Source: AC-32 sp963704005
GTDB taxonomy: Bacteria; Actinomycetota; Thermoleophilia; Gaiellales; Gaiellaceae
Reading direction: 5' to 3'
Assembly: GCA_963704005.1 (NCBI GenBank)
Contig: CAVPGJ010000005.1
Coordinates: forward strand, 868,001 to 932,000
DNA length: 64,000 nucleotides
This document shows, one piece after another, positions 43,077 through 51,977 of this stretch. A program made the position numbers and the translations under genes. Within the stretch, counting starts at the first letter, position 1, and each line of letters opens with the position of its first letter. The notes under the pieces were generated by a model, which did no database searches, had not been told where the DNA came from, and saw only the letters and a list, made by a program, of their open reading frames with translations.

Positions 43077-44614
43077 GGCCTCGACGCGGTCGTCGTCGGC
43101 AGCGGGATCAACTCGCTCGCCTGCGCGGCGCTGCTCGCACGCGGTGGCTGGAGCGTGCTCGTGCTCGAGCGCGAGGACGAGCTCGGCGGCGCGGTCCGCA
43201 CCGCGGAGCTGACCGAGCCCGGCTACCTGCACGACGTCTTCAGCGCCTGGCACCCGCTCTGGGTCGGCGGGGCGGCACACGCCGAGCTCGGCGCCGAGCT
43301 GGCCGAGCGCGGGCTCGAGTACCTGAACACCGAGCTGCCGACGGCGACGCTCTTCCCGGACGGCGAGGCCACGTTCCTGCTGCGCTCGACCGAAGCGAAC
43401 GCGGAGGAGCTCGGCCCGGAGTGGCCCGGCGTGGTCGAGTCGTTTGCGGCGAACGCCGACCTCGCCTTCGGCGTGCTCGGCACGGAGCTCTGGTCCCGCG
43501 ACGGGCTCAGGCTCGCGCTGCGCGCCTACCGGCGGCTCGGCCGGCGCGGCCTGGTCGAGTTCGCCGGCACGGTGCTCGCGACGAGCCGCGACTGGCTGAC
43601 CTCGACCTTTGCCGTCGGAGCGCGCCCACGGACTGCTCGCTCCGTGGGTGCTGCACACCGGCCTCGGCCCCGACGCGGCCGCCTCGGGCTTCATGACCCA
43701 GGTGATCGGCTTCGCCGTCCAGGAGGGCGGCATGCCGATCCCGCGCGGCGGTGGGGCCCGCCTCGTGGACGCGCTCGTTCGCCTGATCGAGGACCACGGC
43801 GGCGCCTGTGAGACCGGGCGCGACGTGGAGCGCATCCTCGTCCGGGAGGGCCGCGCCCAGGGAGTGCGGCTCGTAGGCGGGGAGGAGCTACGCGCCCGCC
43901 GGGCCGTGATCGCGAACGTGACGCCGACCCAGCTCTACGGCCGGCTGCTCGAGGGCCATGAGGAGCGTCGGCCGCCGCTTCCGCTACGGCCGGGCGGAGA
44001 TGCAGATCCACTTCGCCCTCTCGGAGCCGCCGCGCTGGGAAGGCGACGAGCGCCTCGGGCGGACGGCGATCGTCCACCTGACCCCGGGCCTCGACGGCGT
44101 CTCGCGCGCGGTCAACGAGGCCGAGCGCGGGCTGCTCCCCGCCGAGGCGACGGTCGTCGTCGGCCAGCCGCTGACGATGGATCCGAGCCGCGCGCCCGAC
44201 GGCGCCGGCCTGCTCTGGATCCAGCTCCAGGAGCTGCCGTGGCACGTGAAGGGCGACGCGGCCGGCGAGCTCGACCCCGGCGACGGCGCCTGGACGGAGG
44301 AGCTCCGCGAGCTCTATGCCGACCGCATCCAGGCGCGGATCGCGCGCCACGTCCCGAACCTCGAGTCGGCGATCCGCAGGCGCGTCGTGCTCTCGCCGGC
44401 CGACCTCCAGGCCGCCAACGTCAACCTCCACCACGGCGACCCGTACTCCGGCTCGCTCGCGCTCGACCAGAACTTGCTCTGGCGCCCGCTCCCGTCGCGC
44501 CCCGGCCACTCCACACCGGTCAAGGGCCTCTGGCAGATCGGCGCCAGCACGCACCCCGGGCCCGGGCTCGGCGCCGGCTCGGGAACGCTGGTCGCGAAGA
44601 GGCTGCTGCGGTGA
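43077..44614 (+). CDS. Phytoene-desaturase-like FAD oxidoreductase; frameshifts
   Basis: A flavin-containing amine-oxidase/CrtI-like protein of about 510 residues. The N-terminal Rossmann motif LDAVVVGSGINSLACAALL is followed by VLVLEREDELGGAV. Extra G bases near 43617 and 43970 cause two shifts; corrected text reads FAVERAHGLLAPW and GHEERRRRFRYG. The C-terminus GASTHPGPGLGAGSGTLVAKRLL is the classic second FAD-contact motif. No ATG, GTG or TTG precedes the fold after the in-frame TGA at 43074, so the start is unresolved. It would oxidise a C-C or C-N bond. Confidence 0.8.
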
Positions 44615-45405
44615 AGCTCTCGATCTCGCAGATCACGACCGTGACGCAGGGCTTCGCCGACGACCTCGACGCGTACGCGGCGGCCGGGGCCGACGCGATC
44701 GGGATCTGGGAGACGAAGCTCGAGGAGGACTCGCTGGAGCGCTTCTACGCGAGCGGCCTCGAGGCCGCGGCCGCGGTTCCCGCCGTGCCCTCGATCCTCC
44801 CGCTGCCGCTGATGGAGGGGCCGGCCGACCCGGGCGAGCGGGTCGAGGCGATCTGCGCCGGGATCCGGCGGCTGGCCCCGTTCGGACCGGCGTGCGTCCT
44901 CTTCCTCACCGGGCCGGGCGACGACCGCGCGGCGATCCTCGAAGGCATCCGCGCGATCGCCGACGAGGGCCGCGCGCAGGGCGTGCCGGTCGCGCTGGAG
45001 CCGACCCAGCGCGAGTTCGCCGAGCTCTGGACGACGGTCAGCTCGCTCGCCGAGGCCGCTGCGCTCGTCGACGAGGCGGGCGCCGACTGCGGGCTCCAGT
45101 ACGACTCGTGGAACCTCTGGCGGGAGCCGCTCGATCAGATCGAGCGCCACCGCGACCGGATCCGGGGCGTCCACCTCGCCGACTGGCGCGAGCCGACGCG
45201 CAACACGAACGATCGCGTGCTCCCGGGGGACGGCGCGATCGACTTCGGCCCGATCCTCGACGCGCTGCGCTGGGACGGGGCGTTCGACCTGGAGATCTTC
45301 TCCGACTCGGAGCTCCCGGGATCGCTCTGGCAAGAGGACCCGCGCGAGCTCGCCGCCCGCGGGGTCGAGGCGCTGAGGAGGACGCTGTCGAGCGCGTCTG
45401 CGTAG
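44611..45405 (+). CDS. Sugar phosphate isomerase/epimerase-like TIM-barrel protein
   Basis: A 264-residue AP-endonuclease-2-fold TIM barrel. The start GTG overlaps the previous TGA by three bases. It opens VKLSISQITTVTQGFADDLDAYAAAGADAIG, and the metal ligands are probably Glu in ALEPTQ, Asp in LQYDSWNLW, His in GVHLADW and Glu in DLEIFSD. The family includes xylose isomerase-type, hydroxypyruvate isomerase and inosose dehydratase enzymes. Which aldose-ketose or dehydration step it performs is unknown. Gene overlap shows it is cotranslated with the flavoprotein and the next dehydrogenase. Confidence 0.9.
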   Translation: MKLSISQITTVTQGFADDLDAYAAAGADAIGIWETKLEEDSLERFYASGLEAAAAVPAVPSILPLPLMEGPADPGERVEAICAGIRRLAPFGPACVLFLTGPGDDRAAILEGIRAIADEGRAQGVPVALEPTQREFAELWTTVSSLAEAAALVDEAGADCGLQYDSWNLWREPLDQIERHRDRIRGVHLADWREPTRNTNDRVLPGDGAIDFGPILDALRWDGAFDLEIFSDSELPGSLWQEDPRELAARGVEALRRTLSSASA

Positions 45406-46301
45406 TCGGCGCCGGCGTGATCGGCAGCCTGTTCGCGGGTCACCTCGGCCGCGTGGCCGAGGTCTCCGTGCTCACGCGGCGCGAGGAGCACGCACGTGCG
45501 CTGAACGCCGGCGGCCTGCGCGTCTCCGGCCGCCACGATTTCGTCGCGCAGGTGCAGGCCGCGACCGACCCGGCCGTCCTGCCCGAGCCCGAGCTGGCGA
45601 TCGTCGCCACCAAGACGACCGAGCTTGCCGAGGCCGCCGCGCGCCTCGAGGGCCACTGGCCGGACGCCGCGGTGATGACCGTCCAGAACGGCCTCGGCGC
45701 CGAGGCCGCCTTCCCCGGCCGGCGGGTGCTGTCGGCGGTCACCTTCATGAGCGGCACCCGCCACTCGGACACACACGTCGAGTACATCCTCGACACCGAG
45801 ACCTGGCTCGGCCCCTACGGCGAGACCCCCTACGAGCTGGCCGAGGAGGTCGCCGGCCTGATCGTGAGCTCCGGACTGAAGGCGCGCGCCTTCCCCGACC
45901 TGCGCCCGGCCCAGTGGTCGAAGCTGATCTTCAACGCGACCGTCAACGCCGTCGCCGCGCTCACCGGCCTTCCGCACGACCACCACTTCGCCGAGCGCGA
46001 GCGGCCCGGCGACCTGGGCAACCTCGTCTACGGCCTGGTCGAGGAGGGCAAGCGGGTCGCCGCCGCGGCCGGGGTCGAGCTGCACGAGGACCCGTGGGAG
46101 ATGAACGTCCTGGCCACGAAGCGCGGCAGCCGCCACTATCCGTCGATGCTCGAGGACGTCGAGGCGCGCCGGCCGACCGAGATCGAGCACATCACCGGCG
46201 CGCTCGTCCGCGAGGCCGAGAGAGCCGGCGTCGAGGTTCCGCTGCACACGGCGCTCTACCGTCTGGTCAAGGGCCGCGAGGCCTCGTGGGAATCGGATTG
46301 A
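45387..46301 (+). CDS. Ketopantoate reductase-like dehydrogenase, copy 1
   Basis: About 304 residues of the PanE/ApbA family. It opens VERVCVVGAGVIGSLFAGHL (NADP fold), with VTVQNGLGAE-type segment (MTVQNGLGAEAAF) and the catalytic Lys in QWSKLIFNATVNAVAALTG; the C-terminus SMLEDVEARRPTEIEHITGALV is also typical. The start is odd: GAGGAGGA (45375-45382) is well placed for a start at 45387, but that codon is GTC. It may be an error for GTG or a rare start. A catabolic 2-oxo-acid or hydroxy-acid role is more likely than pantothenate synthesis because a second copy lies nearby. Confidence 0.83.
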   Translation, partial: VERVCVVGAGVIGSLFAGHLGRVAEVSVLTRREEHARALNAGGLRVSGRHDFVAQVQAATDPAVLPEPELAIVATKTTELAEAAARLEGHWPDAAVMTVQNGLGAEAAFPGRRVLSAVTFMSGTRHSDTHVEYILDTETWLGPYGETPYELAEEVAGLIVSSGLKARAFPDLRPAQWSKLIFNATVNAVAALTGLPHDHHFAERERPGDLGNLVYGLVEEGKRVAAAAGVELHEDPWEMNVLATKRGSRHYPSMLEDVEARRPTEIEHITGALVREAERAGVEVPLHTALYRLVKGREASWESD

Positions 46302-46368
46302 CCCGGCACCCCGTAACGTCTTGAATAGTGGCTTCGCAACCATGTTTTCCCGACAGGAGGAGAGTGCT

Positions 46369-47571
46369 GTGAGACGTGCGACTAGGTGGGGCATCCTGGC
46401 GGCATTGCTAGCTGCCGCCGTGGCTATCGCCGCTCTCGCCGGCACCACCGGGAGCCACGCGGCTCCCACGGCGAAGAAGAACGTGATCATCGGCTGGGCC
46501 TATGACCAGTCAGGACAGATGGCGCCGTTCGACAACCCGGCGCTGGCGGCGGCCAGGATCCGCGTCAAGAAGATCAACTCCAAGAGCCACAAGTACCACT
46601 TTGTGATCAAGACCTGCGACACGCAGAACAACGACGGCGCCAAGGCGAAGGCCTGCGCGCTGAGCCTGCTCGGCCAGCACGCGAACGTCATCTTCACGAC
46701 CTGCGACGTCGACTACGCGACCCCGGTCGTGCAGGAGGCGATCAACCACGGCAAGCTCGCGATCGCGCCGTGCATCGGCACCGACCAGATGGGGCCGAGG
46801 CGCTTCGGCAAGAAGGGCAAGCTCGCCTTCAGCTTCGGAAACGTCGCGCAGGACGAGGGCTCTGCGATGGCCCAGTACGCACACAGCCGCGGCTGGAAGA
46901 CGGCGGGCCTCGCGACCAACACGCTGCTCGTCTACTTCAAGAACGTCGTGCAGGCGTTCGACATCCGCTTCCGCGCGCTCGGCGGCAAGATCGTCGACCG
47001 CGAGAGCTACCAGACCGGGAACAACGACGTGGGGACCGCGGTCTCCCACCTGAACTCGCACAAGGCCGACGTCTACGTGACCTCGACCGCGTTCGGGGAG
47101 CTGCCGGCCTTCGTCTCCGGGCTCCGCTCGCTGCACAACAACACGCCGATCCTCAACTCGTGGGCCGGCGACGGCACCTACTGGGACACGTCGAGCCCGA
47201 AGGTGACGAACTACTACTGCGTCACGTTCGCCTCGGTCTTCGGGGACGACCCCGACCCGGCGGTGCGCTCGATGATCGCCTCGCTCAAGGCCGCGGGAGC
47301 GACTCCCGGGACGGGCGGCTTCCTCGGCGGGGCCGACGCGATCGACGGTGTCTACACCGCGATCCAGCGGGCGCACGGCTCGCTGAAGGGCTCCGTGCTG
47401 GCGGCCAAGCTGGTGAAGTTCAGCCATGTGCCCGTGCTGGGCAGCAAGATCAGCTTCTCGACCAAGTGGCACACCGTCTTCGGTCGCCAGTACCGCGTGA
47501 TCAAGACGCAGAACAACGTTGCAAAGCGCGTGGGCCTCGTCACGGCCAAGGTCCTCCCGAAGATCCACTAG
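46369..47571 (+). CDS. livK: Branched-chain amino acid/amide ABC transporter substrate-binding protein, copy 1
   Basis: A 400-residue periplasmic-type binding protein of the Leu/Ile/Val-binding family. The GTG at 46369 follows AGGAGGAGA. The signal region (GILAALLAAAVAIAALAGT, about 8-30) lacks a clear lipobox Cys, so anchoring is uncertain. The two-lobe fold shows IIGWAYDQSGQMAPFDNP, KTCDTQNNDGAKAKACAL and TTCDVDYATPVV. Family members bind amino acids, amides, urea or aromatic acids. It starts the livKGFHM transport operon, and a strong hairpin lies just after its stop. Confidence 0.9.
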   Translation: MRRATRWGILAALLAAAVAIAALAGTTGSHAAPTAKKNVIIGWAYDQSGQMAPFDNPALAAARIRVKKINSKSHKYHFVIKTCDTQNNDGAKAKACALSLLGQHANVIFTTCDVDYATPVVQEAINHGKLAIAPCIGTDQMGPRRFGKKGKLAFSFGNVAQDEGSAMAQYAHSRGWKTAGLATNTLLVYFKNVVQAFDIRFRALGGKIVDRESYQTGNNDVGTAVSHLNSHKADVYVTSTAFGELPAFVSGLRSLHNNTPILNSWAGDGTYWDTSSPKVTNYYCVTFASVFGDDPDPAVRSMIASLKAAGATPGTGGFLGGADAIDGVYTAIQRAHGSLKGSVLAAKLVKFSHVPVLGSKISFSTKWHTVFGRQYRVIKTQNNVAKRVGLVTAKVLPKIH

Positions 47572-48351
47572 TGCCGGAGACGGCGCTCGCCGGCGAAGCT
47601 CAGAGGAGGCCCGGAGAGACACTCCGGGCCTCCTCCGTGTCTCGGTCATTCGAGGGCGTCCAGGCGCTCCGCGACGTCACGCTCGAGCTGCGCCGGCGGG
47701 AGGTGGTCGGCCTGATCGGGCCCGAACGGCGCCGGCAAGTCGACGCTGGTGAACGTGCTCAGCGGCTTCGACCGCCCCGACGAGGGCGGGGTCGAGCTCT
47801 CGGGGAGCGACATCACCGGCTGGAGCCCGCAGCGGCGGGCGCGAGCCGGGCTCGCGCGCACGTTCCAGCACAGCCGCTCGTTCCACGGCCTGTCGGTGCG
47901 CGAGAACGTCGAGGTCGCGGCCCTCGGCGCCGGGACCGGCCCGCGGGAGGCGCGGCGCCGCGCCGACCGGCTGCTCGACCTGCTTGGGCTCGCCGGGGTC
48001 GAAGGGCGGCGGGCCGCCGAGCTTGCGCACGGCGACGAGCGGCGCCTCGGCGTCGCGCGTGTGCTCGCGACCGACCCCTCGTTCGTCCTGCTGGACGAGC
48101 CCGCGGCCGGCCTGCCGGACGCCGAGGTGCCCGAGTTCGCGGAGGTCGTCCGCTCCCTGCTCGAGGAGCACGACGCCGGGATGCTCCTGATCGACCACAA
48201 CATGGCGCTCGTGATGGGCGTCTGCGACCGCATCCAGGTCCTCGACCAGGGCCGGACGCTCGCGGCCGGGACGCCGGCGGAGATCCGCGGGAACCTCGAC
48301 GTCGCCGCCGCCTACCTCGGCGAGACGGCCGTGCACGAGACCGGTGGCTGA
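47571..48351 (+). CDS. livG: ABC transporter ATP-binding protein LivG-like, copy 1; one frameshift
   Basis: One of two ATPases of the importer, about 259 residues. VSRSFEGVQALRDVTLELR is the N-terminal strand. Walker A is disrupted by an extra G near 47724; removing it restores GPNGAGKST. The signature region reads ELAHGDERRLGVAR, and Walker B is FVLLDEPAAGL, with LIDHNMALVM as the switch His. The start may be the GTG at 47571 (overlapping livK's TAG) or GTG 47637, which would keep the strong hairpin outside the coding region. It overlaps livF by eight bases. Confidence 0.88.
47603..47635 (+). promoter_or_regulatory. Strong hairpin after livK copy 1
   Basis: Perfect 14-bp arms (left 47603-47616 GAGGAGGCCCGGAG, right 47622-47635) enclose a five-base loop, 31 bases after the livK stop. 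No T-run follows. It lies within the first codons of livG if livG starts at 47571. It resembles the hairpin at 58833-58870 after the second livK and may protect livK mRNA or partly stop transcription. Confidence 0.65.
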
Positions 48352-49054
48352 GCCGGCGCTCGAGCTCGAGGGCCTCGAGGTCCGCTACGGCAGCGTCCCG
48401 GCGGTGCGCGGCCTCAGCCTCCGCGTGGACGAGGGTGAGATCGTCGGCCTGATCGGCCCGAACGGCGCCGGGAAGTCGACGACCCTGAACGCGATCATGG
48501 GCGCGATCCCGGCGCACGCCGGCGAGATCCGTCTCAAGGGGCAGTCGATCCGGAAGCGCTCGCCCGAGTCGATCGCCCGTCGCGGGATCGCGCTCGTGCC
48601 GGAGGGCCGGCGGATCTTCGCCGAGTTCACGGTCGAGGAGAACCTGCGCCTCGGGCTCGCGTCACGGCGGAGGCCGAACGGCGGCGACCCGCTCCGCCGC
48701 GCCTACGACCTGTTCCCGGTGCTGGAGGAGTTCCGCGGCCGGCATGCGGGGCTGCTCTCCGGCGGCCAGCAGCAGCAGCTCGCGATCGGCCGCGCGCTCG
48801 TCGCCGGGCCGGAGCTGCTCCTGCTCGACGAGCCGTCGCTGGGGCTCGCGCCGCTGGCGGTGGACGGCGTCTTCGAGGCCCTGCGCGGGATCCGCGAGCG
48901 CGGCGTCACGATTCTGCTGGTCGAGCAGCGCGCCCTGCACGCGGTCGCGCTCGCCGATCGCACACACGTGCTCGCCGGCGGCGAGCTGCGGATGACGCTG
49001 ACGCCCGCCGACGCCGCCAACCCCGACAAGATCGTCCAGGCCTATTTGGCGTGA
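48344..49054 (+). CDS. livF: ABC transporter ATP-binding protein LivF-like, copy 1
   Basis: A 236-residue ATPase. Walker A is GPNGAGKST, signature LLSGGQQQQLAIGRAL, Walker B LLLLDEPSLGL, and the switch segment ILLVEQRALHAV, where His is replaced by Arg-Ala after Glu-Gln, typical of LivF. It pairs with LivG to drive uptake. The GTG start overlaps the livG stop by eight bases, and the end overlaps the permease start (GTGA). It is intact, unlike its livG partner. Confidence 0.93.
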   Translation: MAEPALELEGLEVRYGSVPAVRGLSLRVDEGEIVGLIGPNGAGKSTTLNAIMGAIPAHAGEIRLKGQSIRKRSPESIARRGIALVPEGRRIFAEFTVEENLRLGLASRRRPNGGDPLRRAYDLFPVLEEFRGRHAGLLSGGQQQQLAIGRALVAGPELLLLDEPSLGLAPLAVDGVFEALRGIRERGVTILLVEQRALHAVALADRTHVLAGGELRMTLTPADAANPDKIVQAYLA

Positions 49055-49962
49055 TCCTCGGCGTCCTCGACTTCCAGACGGTGACCGACGCGGTCGGGCT
49101 CGGCGCGATCTACGCGCTGATGGCGGTCGGGATCGGGCTCGTCTTCGGCGTGCTCCGCCTCGTCAACTTCGCCTACGGGCAGCTGATCATGGCCGGCGCG
49201 TACACGCTCGCCTACACGTCGGGCTGGCCGCTGGCCGCGAGCATCGTCGCCTGCTTCGCGGTCGTCGTCGGCCTCTCCCTGGCGATGGAGATATCCGTCT
49301 TCCGCCCGCTGCGGGGCCAGTCGCCTGCGGTGATGCTGGTGACGACCTTCGCGATCAGCTTCCTCCTCCAGTCGATCGCGCTCATCTTCGACCTGCGCAA
49401 CGGCCAGCTCGGCGAGGTCGCCGCCTCGCTGGCGACGCTCGCCCAGCCGATCACGGTCTTCGGAGCACAGGTGCGCGAGATCACGCTGGTCGAGCTGGGC
49501 GTCGCGGCCGGGGCGCTGCTGCTGCTCGCGCTCCTGCTCCTGCGCACGACGATCGGCCTGCACACGCGCGCTGCGGCGAGCGACTTCGGTACTGCGCGGC
49601 TGCTCGGCGTCCGGGCCAACCGGGTGATCCTCTTCTCGGTCGTCCTCTCCGGCCTGATCGCCGCGGCCGTCGCGGTGATGATGACCGTGCAGTACCCGTT
49701 CGTGATGCCGGACTTCGCCCTCAACGACACGATCGTCGTCCTGGTCGGCGTCGTCGTCGGCGGCATCGACCGGCTCTGGACGGCGACGCTCGGCGGCTTC
49801 ACGATCGGCTTCGTCTCCGGCCTGATCAACGGACTGCTGCCGACCGACAAGACCGTCTACCTGCCGTCGGCGGTCTTCGCCCTCGTGATCCTCGTGCTGC
49901 TCCTGCGGCCGGCAGGCCTCTTCGTCTGGGGCCGGCGTGCGGCGGTGCCGGACCGCGTATGA
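49051..49962 (+). CDS. livH: ABC transporter permease LivH-like, copy 1
   Basis: A 303-residue inner-membrane permease with about eight helices. The LivH block LRLVNFAYGQLIMAGAYTLAY and the coupling-helix region RAAASDFGTARLLGVRANRVI are clear, as is the C-terminal VLLLRPAGLFVWG. It forms the channel with LivM. GTG start with a GTGA overlap of the livF stop. No frameshift. Confidence 0.92.
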   Translation: MILGVLDFQTVTDAVGLGAIYALMAVGIGLVFGVLRLVNFAYGQLIMAGAYTLAYTSGWPLAASIVACFAVVVGLSLAMEISVFRPLRGQSPAVMLVTTFAISFLLQSIALIFDLRNGQLGEVAASLATLAQPITVFGAQVREITLVELGVAAGALLLLALLLLRTTIGLHTRAAASDFGTARLLGVRANRVILFSVVLSGLIAAAVAVMMTVQYPFVMPDFALNDTIVVLVGVVVGGIDRLWTATLGGFTIGFVSGLINGLLPTDKTVYLPSAVFALVILVLLLRPAGLFVWGRRAAVPDRV

Positions 49963-50969
49963 GGCGCGGGCTCGACGCGCTCGTCCAGCTCGGCGCGCCC
50001 TCGCTGCTGGTCGTCGCCGTCGGGCTGGTCTCGACCACCGTCTCGGCGGCGAACCAGGTCTACTTCATGAACGCGCTCGTCTCGGTGGCGATCGTCGTCG
50101 CGATCTACGTCTTCGTCGGCAACTCGGGCGTGATCTCGTTCGGGCAGATCAGCTTCGTCGCGGTCGGCGCCTTCGCCGCCGGCGTGATGACCGTCCCGCT
50201 CGACTCGAAGAAGGGCGTGCTGACGACGCTCTTCCCGCTGCTGCGCGACCACACGATCGGCAATGTGCCGTCGCTCCTGCTCGCGGCCGGGATCGGCGGA
50301 CTGTTCGCGTTTCTGGTCGGCCTGCCGCTGATGCGCCTCAACGGCCTCGCCGCGGGGATCGCCACCTTCGCCGTCCTCGAGATCACCAACAACGTCCTCA
50401 CCGAGTGGACGAAGATCGGTCCCGGCGCGACCACGCTCTCGCTCGTGCCCGAGACGACCGGTGCACTACAGGGCACTCTCGGCGCGCTCGTTGCGATCGC
50501 GGTCGCCTTCGCCTACCAGCGGAGCCGGCTCGGCCGCCAGCTGCGCGCCTCCCGCGAGGACTCGGCCGCCGCCGTCGGAGTCGGGGTCAGCGTCCATGCC
50601 CAGCGGCTCTGGGCCTTCACGCTTTCCGGCGCGCTTGCCGGCTTCGCGGGCGCGCTGCTCGTGCACCAGCTCGGCTCGATCACGACCGACCAGGTCTTCC
50701 TCGAGCTGACGTTCCTGACGCTGGCGATGCTCGTGATCGGCGGGCTGACCAGCCTCTGGGGAGCGGTCGTCGGCGCGCTCGCCGTCAGTGGGCTCGACTC
50801 GTTCCTGAGCCAGGCCGAGCAGGGCGTCCACGTGCTCGGCTTCAAGCTCGACCTGCCGTCGGGCACGCGGCTCGTCTTCCTCTCGGCGATCATGGCGCTG
50901 GTGCTGATCCTGCGGCCATCGGGACTGACGGGCGGGCACGAGGCGCGCCTGCCGTGGAGGCGGCGGTGA
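49959..50969 (+). CDS. livM: ABC transporter permease LivM-like, copy 1
   Basis: A 336-residue permease with about ten helices. LivM motifs: NSGVISFGQISFVAVGAFAAG, RLNGLAAGIATFAVLEI and the coupling segment RQLRASREDSAAAVGVGVSVH, then MLVIGGLTSLWGAVVGAL and LILRPSGL. It starts with an ATGA overlap of livH and ends with a GTGA overlap of the second ketopantoate-reductase-like gene, so transporter and enzyme are cotranslated. Confidence 0.92.
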   Translation: MRRGLDALVQLGAPSLLVVAVGLVSTTVSAANQVYFMNALVSVAIVVAIYVFVGNSGVISFGQISFVAVGAFAAGVMTVPLDSKKGVLTTLFPLLRDHTIGNVPSLLLAAGIGGLFAFLVGLPLMRLNGLAAGIATFAVLEITNNVLTEWTKIGPGATTLSLVPETTGALQGTLGALVAIAVAFAYQRSRLGRQLRASREDSAAAVGVGVSVHAQRLWAFTLSGALAGFAGALLVHQLGSITTDQVFLELTFLTLAMLVIGGLTSLWGAVVGALAVSGLDSFLSQAEQGVHVLGFKLDLPSGTRLVFLSAIMALVLILRPSGLTGGHEARLPWRRR

Positions 50970-51880
50970 GGGTCTGCATCGTCGGCTGCGGCGCCGTCGG
51001 CTCGCTGTTCGCGGCGAACCTCGCTCAGCTCGAGGACGTCGAGGTCTGGGCCTACGACCTGGCGCGCGACCACGTCGACGCGATCAACGCAGACGGGCTC
51101 CGCCTCTCCGGAGCGGGCGAGGTCGTCGGCCGGCTGCGCGCGACGGCGGACGCGGGGGCGCTGCCGCCGTGTGAGCTCGGGATCGTGGCCACGAAGGCGA
51201 TGCACACCGAGAGCGCGATCGCGGCGACGGCGCATGCGTTCAAGGGCGGCTCGGTCGCCTCCGTCCAGAACGGGATCGGCAACGAGGAGGCGATCGCCGG
51301 CCACGTCGAGCGGGTGATCCGCGGGACGACCTTCCCGGCCGGCCGCCTCGTCGAGCCGGGCCACGTCCAGTGGGACGTCAAGGGCGACACGACGATCGGG
51401 CCGTTCGAGCCGAGCCCGGCCCCGATGGCCGACGTCGAGCGGCTCGCCGAGGCCTGCACGCGGGCCGGCCTGCCGACGAAGGCGGTGGCCGACGCGCGCG
51501 AACCGCAATGGCGCAAGCTGATCTTCAACGCCGCCACGAACCCGGTCGGCGCGCTCACCGGCCTGACCCACGGGCGGGTCTGCGAGGACCCGGGCCTGCG
51601 GGCGCTCGTCTCCGGGCTGGTCGACGAGGGCAAGGCGGTCGCCGCCGCGCAGGGGATCGAGCTCGACGCGGATCCCGAGGAGCTGATCGACCACGCGGCC
51701 CGCCCCGACGTCGCCTACGACCACAAGGCGAGCATGCTCCAGGACGTCGAGGACCACCGGCAGACGGAGATCGACTACCTCAACGGCGGCATCGTCCGGT
51801 TCGGCCGCGAGCACGGCGTGCCGGCGCCGCTGAACGAGGCGATACTCGCGCTCGTGAAGGGGCTCGAAGCTTCGTGGTGA
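50966..51880 (+). CDS. Ketopantoate reductase-like dehydrogenase, copy 2
   Basis: A 304-residue PanE/ApbA-family protein. VRVCIVGCGAVGSLFAANL binds NADP, SVQNGIGNEEAI follows, and the catalytic Lys is in QWRKLIFNAATNPVGALTG. The C-terminus has SMLQDVEDHRQTEIDYLNGGIV. It shares most motifs with the copy at 45387 and flanks the same transporter, on the other side. The GTG start overlaps the livM stop; a GTG 12 bases earlier is also in frame. Its TGA is the first base triplet of the next dispersed repeat. Confidence 0.9.
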   Translation: MRVCIVGCGAVGSLFAANLAQLEDVEVWAYDLARDHVDAINADGLRLSGAGEVVGRLRATADAGALPPCELGIVATKAMHTESAIAATAHAFKGGSVASVQNGIGNEEAIAGHVERVIRGTTFPAGRLVEPGHVQWDVKGDTTIGPFEPSPAPMADVERLAEACTRAGLPTKAVADAREPQWRKLIFNAATNPVGALTGLTHGRVCEDPGLRALVSGLVDEGKAVAAAQGIELDADPEELIDHAARPDVAYDHKASMLQDVEDHRQTEIDYLNGGIVRFGREHGVPAPLNEAILALVKGLEASW

Positions 51881-51957
51881 GACGACGCTTGCGTCGTCTC
51901 CATCAGGCCATGCGGGCTTTGCCCGCGTGGCCGTCTGCACTGACCGGTCGATGCGCC
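51879..51957 (+). repeat. Two-hairpin dispersed repeat (copy E6), best-kept example
   Basis: The first hairpin begins inside the stop codon: 10-bp arms, left GAGACGACGC (51879-51888), loop TT, right GCGTCGTCTC (51891-51900). The second hairpin is GGCCATGCGGGC-TTT-GCCCGCGTGGCC (51906-51932) with one G-T wobble. The tail TGACCGGTCGATGCGCCGG follows. The TGACC (51941-51945) lies 18 bases before TACGGT (51964-51969), which is eight bases before the next ATG, so this copy could both end one transcript and supply a -35 box for the next. Confidence 0.9.
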
Positions 51958-51963
51958 GGTCGT

Positions 51964-51969
51964 TACGGT
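51964..51969 (+). promoter_or_regulatory. -10 hexamer TACGGT, leaderless promoter of the second M24 gene
   Basis: TACGGT ends eight bases before the ATG at 51978; the repeat tail's CTGACC is 18 bases further upstream at a -35 position. Confidence 0.4.
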
Positions 51970-51977
51970 GACGGCCA

